A DNA stretch of 11,219 nucleotides, taken from contig NWUY0300017950.1 of NCBI GenBank assembly GCA_004151065.3, positions 34,017 to 45,235 on the forward strand. The letters run 5' to 3'. Made by a program: the position numbers and the translations under genes. Below are positions 7,990 through 11,219 of the stretch, piece after piece. The number at the start of each line of letters is the position of its first letter. Within the stretch, counting starts at the first letter, position 1. The notes beneath the pieces were generated by a model. That model made no database searches. It was not told the origin of the DNA and saw only the letters and a list, made by a program, of their open reading frames with translations. Source of the stretch: Larix sibirica (lineage: Eukaryota; Streptophyta; Pinopsida; Pinales; Pinaceae).

Positions 7990-8821
7990 GTTGAAAGTTT
8001 CAACATTTTCTCCATAGGTCTAGATGTTGTTTTGTAATATACCATCCTAAAATTCTCTAACAAACTTTTGTCATACTGTGTTTGCGAAACAAAAAAAAAT
8101 GTTTATTTGTTTTCCAAACTTCTACATCAAAGTAGTAGTGTAGAAGGCCTAAGTCAATCATGTCAAAGTCTACACATAAATTGGATTTTAACTATGATAT
8201 TTCCTTGACCTTACTACTCGCAATGATGATGTCATCTACATATATTACCAAAATAATTATATCATCTCTAATTATTTTGACATAAAAATTAGGGTATAAA
8301 GGAATCTGTGGAACAGTTGTTCAACCAAATAATTATCAGTTTTGTTGTAACATGCTCTTGGGTGCTTGCTTCAATCCATAGAGATCTTTCTTCAATTGAC
8401 AGACCAAATGTTCTTTCCTTAGAACTTAAAAACCCTATGGCTAGTTAGTGCATACTTATTCTTCTAAATATCCATTTAGCAAGACACTCTTCACATCCAT
8501 ATGGTATAGTTTCTAGCCAAATTGTGTTGCCATGGCTAGAACTAAATGAATCATGCTCGTGATCATTGTTATGGGAGAACAAATCTCTTCATAATCAATT
8601 CTTTATTTCTATAAGAATCCCTTTGAAACCAATACTCCCTTATTCTTTTCCAGTGTCCCATATGATTTACACTTGAATTTATACACCCATTTGCATCCAA
8701 TGGATTTCTTCCATACAAGTAGCTCTATTAGAAATCATGTCTAATTTTTCAGCAAAGTCGCATGCTTATCTTCCATAGCCTTCTCCTATTTTGGTCTTCC
8801 ATTGGCCTCTTCATATTCCTA
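7990..8821 (-). pseudogene. Copia reverse transcriptase
   Basis: Order on the minus strand: EYEEANGRPK with TAG at 8786-8788 in place of Trp, KAMEDKHATLLKN, and a TGA at 8735-8737 also in place of Trp. Then come GCKWVYKFKCKSYGTLE, SPITMITSMIHLVLA, and HMDVKSVLLNGYLEE with the first catalytic Asp at 8495-8497. Next are QLKKDLYGLKQAP and VIYVDDIIIAS with the Asp pair in YVDD at 8231-8242. The Y-V-D-D form is normal for copia. After it the frame goes on through DMIDLG and decays through 7990-8150 with stops and an A/T-rich slip run near 8091-8099. Confidence 0.93.
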
Positions 8822-9046
8822 AGGTTCATATAAGTATTGAATGTACTTAGCCATCAACACATAATTGACTGTATCAAATTTCTTACCTCTTGGTATTCCT
8901 AGCGCCCTCATCTCATCTAGACACACATCTTCAGTGGTCTTGTTCCACCATGTTTGTCTCTTCTTAGGATCCTCTTCTTCCATAAAAACACTATTATTTT
9001 GTTGATTTGGAGTACTTGCAACAATTTCGTGGTAGGGAGTTCCCAT
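8819..9046 (-). pseudogene. Copia integrase to reverse transcriptase linker
   Basis: An open minus-strand frame of 75 codons from 9046 to the TAG at 8819-8821, reading MGTPYHEIVASTPNQQNN early, TWWNKTTEDVCLDE in the middle and VNYVLMAKYIQYLYEP at the end. This matches the poorly conserved, acidic hinge that copia polyproteins have between integrase and reverse transcriptase; VNYVLMA is the usual anchor just before the polymerase. The start at 9046 is only the first ATG and no true start is expected inside a polyprotein. Confidence 0.8.
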
Positions 9047-9700
9047 AGGATCATCCTTAGAATTCTCCCCTCTTCAAGTGGAGGTTGTACCAGAATCCTA
9101 CCCAAGCTACCACTCTAAGCATAGTAGGAGCTTCACTATGGAGTCTTCTTTTGCATTTGTTAGATATCTATTAAGTAAACACATTGCATTGTGCACTGCT
9201 TCTTCCTAATACCTATAAGGAACATATTTTTTTTCTAACATACAACATGACATCTTGACAATAATGTTGTTACACCTCTCGACCACTCCAATTTGTTGTG
9301 GAGAGTAGGGTGTGGTGTATTGCCTCTAAATACCCTCTTGAGTAAAAAAGTTATTAAATCCATGGAGAAAAATTCTCTACCATTATAAGACTTGAGAATT
9401 GTAATTCAATCACCAAACTATTTTCCCATTGTTGCTTTAAACTTCTTAAACTCAATAAATCCTTTAGATTTTAACTCTAAAAAATACAACCAATATTTTT
9501 AGTGAATCTATCTACAAACGATAGGAAATACTCAACACTAGATACTGATGTTATGCTCACACACAAATCAACTAAAGAACCTCCCTGGATCTCCAAAACC
9601 ATCCTTCATCAAATAGAGCATAGTCTTGCTTTCCCACCTAACAAGATTCACAAATTCCGTATAAATTTTGTTGAATCTCTGGAAGACCATCCCTAACCTT
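8950..9700 (-). pseudogene. Copia integrase (pre-integrase zinc region and catalytic core)
   Basis: It begins with GLPEIQQNLYGICESC, the CX2C end of the zinc-binding region, followed by a TAG and VGKQD. The core has SSVEYFLSFVDRFTK (about 9501-9545). The second catalytic site reads LKSYNGREF: Asp is replaced by Tyr (TAT at 9385-9387). The catalytic Glu survives in YSPQQIGVVER (9278-9280), next to the highly conserved P-Q-Q block. From the Asp/Tyr codon to the Glu codon is 107 bases where 108 are expected, so one base has been lost between them. The rest, AVHNAMCLLNRYLT, is clear, then decays toward 8950. Confidence 0.92.
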
Positions 9701-9784
9701 TCTTTAGCCAAATGAGAAATATAATTCAAATTCAATGTCCTTACCTATGATGCTAAATTGCACTAGTTTCTTGAACACTCTTGG

Positions 9785-10200
9785 CTAGAAAAGTATGTTC
9801 TTTGGATTCATCCATATAAATGAGTCGAAAGAGACCGTGATCTTCAATACCAAGAGCAATTTTCTTCTTGCTTCCCTTGTCAACCATGTAGCATTTATGG
9901 TCCCTAAAAATAATAAGTGGGGAATTTGCCTCATAATTTGACTCATTGAAAGAAAATTATGTTCCATACGTGGAACATAGTAGGCATTAAGGAAGACCAA
10001 TTGCTTACCTCCCAAGATAATCTATACATTTTATTTTCTTTCTATTTTGAACTCCTCCCCGCTACCAAAAACCATAGACAAAATATAAGCATCATAGTGA
10101 ACAAACCAATCACATATATTGGTGAAATGACATGATGCACCTAAACCAATATACCAAGTAATTGACTCTCCATGATCTGCTTTCTTAGCCATGAAAGCGA
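9785..10200 (-). pseudogene. Copia protease with destroyed active site
   Basis: A minus-strand frame has the N-terminal KADHGESITWYIGLGASCHF (about 10127-10187). In copia proteases the W-Y-x-D-S-G-A-S pattern carries the catalytic Asp; here Asp is Gly (10145-10147) and Ser is Leu (10142-10144). A frame at 9785-10015 then reads GGKQLVFLNAYYVPRMEHNFLSM, the conserved L-x2-V-Y-V-P and N-L-L-S block at the end of the domain. A second frame continues with GSKKKIALGIEDHGLFRL toward the integrase. The enzyme would have cut the polyprotein. Confidence 0.9.
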
Positions 10201-10294
10201 AGAGAGTAATATCTTGATGGTGTTCTACAACATGGCCCTTATCCTTTTGTTGAGAGCCTCTTTAATTGTACTTTTCATCCCATGACTACTTTCT

Positions 10295-10336
10295 ACAAAA
10301 CTTCTATTTATGAGCCACCTTTCCAAAATAATGATT
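10295..10336 (-). other. Degenerate CCHC zinc knuckle motif (copia)
   Basis: Fourteen codons with the exact CX2CX4HX4C spacing. The first Cys is Asn (10334-10336), the second is Phe, His and the last Cys (10295-10297) remain, and a TAG interrupts position 11. It lies between gag and protease, as expected for the nucleocapsid part. Two of four zinc ligands are gone. Confidence 0.75.
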
Positions 10337-10382
10337 ACCTTATTTATCAATGGTTCCTTGACTACTTCCATCATTCTTTTAA

Positions 10383-10430
10383 GAAAAAATTTCCTTACCC
10401 TTGATGCAAGGAAAATTTTTCCTTACCTTT
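10383..10430. repeat. Short imperfect direct repeat with internal palindrome
   Basis: aaaaaatttccttaccctt (10384-10402) recurs as aaaatttttccttaccttt (10412-10430), 28 bp apart. The second copy overlaps an inverted repeat, AAGGAAAA, one base, TTTTCCTT (10408-10424). It lies in the Lys-rich gap between gag and the zinc knuckle. A slipped-strand duplication is the simplest origin. Confidence 0.6.
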
Positions 10431-11040
10431 ACAATGCTAGTTCTGAACTCACTACTATATTTTCATAATTGAATTGATTTTTCCACTTGTCTTGCTGTAA
10501 AATCTTTCTACATAGCTCATCAAACTTCAATTCTTTGTCAACAACATTGATATTAAGTGTTTCAATAAAATGTTCAAATGCAACTGGTAAAATATTGAGT
10601 GTACTTACAACTATGTATTCTTCTTCCATATTCTTCCCAATGGAATTCAGTGGTTCTCTAATATCCTTAATATTTACCAATGTTGATGTAAAGATTCATT
10701 CTCATTCATCTTAATTGAAAAAAAAATATTTTTAAGGAAAAAATCTATATATTTGCTTAAGACTCTATGCAAATATTTCAAGTGCGTCCAAATGGTTACA
10801 ACATCCTTTGTAGTGCCATGACCTTGTAGTTCTAGAAACATCCCATTAGTCATAAATAAATCTATGAGAATTATATCTTCTTTAGGTTTCTCACCATATT
10901 TTCCTGACTTTACTTGTTGTCAGTCGAGTTTCGTTACCCAACACAATTTTATCCATCCACATGTACAAAAAAATGACTAACATACATTGTTTCCACATAT
11001 TATAACTTTCACTAGATAATGTATGGTTACCTCCCAACAT
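10429..11040 (-). pseudogene. Copia gag (UBN2-type), three frames
   Basis: The first frame starts at ATG 11038-11040, reads MLGGNHTLSSESYNMWKQCM with the L-x-G-x-N-Y-x2-W-K-type pattern of copia gag, and stops at TGA 10891-10893. The second, shifted by one base, runs about 10895 to a TAA at 10674-10676 with LIDLFMTNGMFLEL, WTHLKYLHR and KMNENESLHQHW. The third, 10680-10429, has IKDIREPLNSIGKNMEEE and LPVAFEHFIETL. These three pieces together follow the full gag core. The protein would have formed the virus-like particle. Upstream 11041-11219 has no coding signal. Confidence 0.9.
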
Positions 11041-11219
11041 GATATTGGACAAAATATCATTTTGTCAAATAATTTTGCAGACAAAAGTGTGGAAATAGAC
11101 AATAAATTGCTAAAATTTATGTACTTTAGACATGTGAATTTTGTTACAAGGATTGGAATGTTAGAGCAATATTATACCTTAGTACCTTAATCATTAATTA
11201 ATTAATGGTTATTAGGTGC
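11041..11219. other. Leader of the copia element and window edge; contains a 16-bp palindrome
   Basis: In element orientation this is upstream of gag and should hold the leader, the primer binding site and perhaps the end of the 5' LTR. No convincing binding site for initiator tRNA-Met is visible. A perfect 16-bp palindrome, CATTAATTAATTAATG, lies at 11192-11207. No sequence here clearly matches the 3' LTR candidate at 7001-7277, so the 5' LTR probably starts beyond the edge. Confidence 0.5.

Larger units (their letters stand above)
7001..11040 (-). mobile_element. Decayed Ty1/copia LTR retrotransposon
   Basis: The minus strand reads gag, zinc knuckle, protease, integrase, reverse transcriptase, RNase H, polypurine tract and LTR-like sequence. 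Integrase upstream of reverse transcriptase is the copia order and separates it from the gypsy element to the left. Every domain is broken by stops or frameshifts, and several catalytic residues are replaced. The gag start at 11038-11040 leaves only 179 bases to the window edge, so the 5' LTR is mostly or wholly outside. The intact length fits a normal copia internal region. No product can be made from this copy. Confidence 0.94.

Noticed and set aside
402-11040. One element nested inside the other
   Set aside because: The domains of each element follow one another without the other element's sequence between them; they stand side by side.
11160-11180. Minus-strand GGTATAATATTGCTC as a decayed initiator tRNA-Met primer binding site
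   Set aside because: Only the first few and last few bases fit and an insertion is needed. In AT-rich DNA this is not better than chance.
1-11219. CRISPR array, tRNA, rRNA, bacterial operon or defence system
   Set aside because: No regularly spaced repeats, no cloverleaf or rRNA sequence, no ribosome binding sites, and no cluster of intact frames. All recognisable proteins are eukaryotic LTR retrotransposon domains.

Overview
The window looks like nuclear DNA of a seed plant made of old, decayed LTR retrotransposons. It is strongly AT-rich. I see no bacterial gene layout, no tRNA, rRNA or CRISPR array, and no intact host gene. The readable coding sequence is on the minus strand and matches retroelement polyprotein domains. 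The domain types (a plant-style Ty3/gypsy pol with a chromodomain-like tail, and a plant-style Ty1/copia polyprotein) point to a land plant. The heavy decay would suit a large, slowly purged genome such as a conifer's, but that last step is a guess.

Layout, left to right. Positions 1-401 lie downstream of the first element's pol and probably hold its 3' end; they include a small 12-bp tandem repeat. Positions 402-4436 hold a Ty3/gypsy element read on the minus strand, in the order gag remnant, zinc knuckle, protease, reverse transcriptase, RNase H, integrase, chromodomain-like tail. Reverse transcriptase before integrase is the gypsy order. A minus-strand frame at 4536-4883 may be the eroded start of its gag, but I do not recognise it. 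Positions 4884-7000 are mostly unassigned AT-rich DNA with two families of degenerate direct repeats (5247-5446 and 6811-6958) and a short glutamine-rich minus-strand frame.

Positions about 7001-11040 hold a Ty1/copia element, also on the minus strand: gag, zinc knuckle, protease, integrase, reverse transcriptase, RNase H, then a polypurine tract and a probable 3' LTR with a TATA-like box. Integrase before reverse transcriptase is the copia order. The 5' LTR would lie at or beyond the right edge.

Neither element can work as it stands. Both have many stops and frameshifts. In copia the protease, integrase and RNase H active sites have also lost key residues, while the reverse transcriptase motif survives. 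In gypsy the integrase D,D-35-E triad is still present. Several stops fall where tryptophan is expected, as G-to-A or C-to-T decay of methylated repeats would produce. I found no sign of a new biological system. The points worth a second look concern how the elements decayed, the unexplained repeats and two unassigned reading frames.
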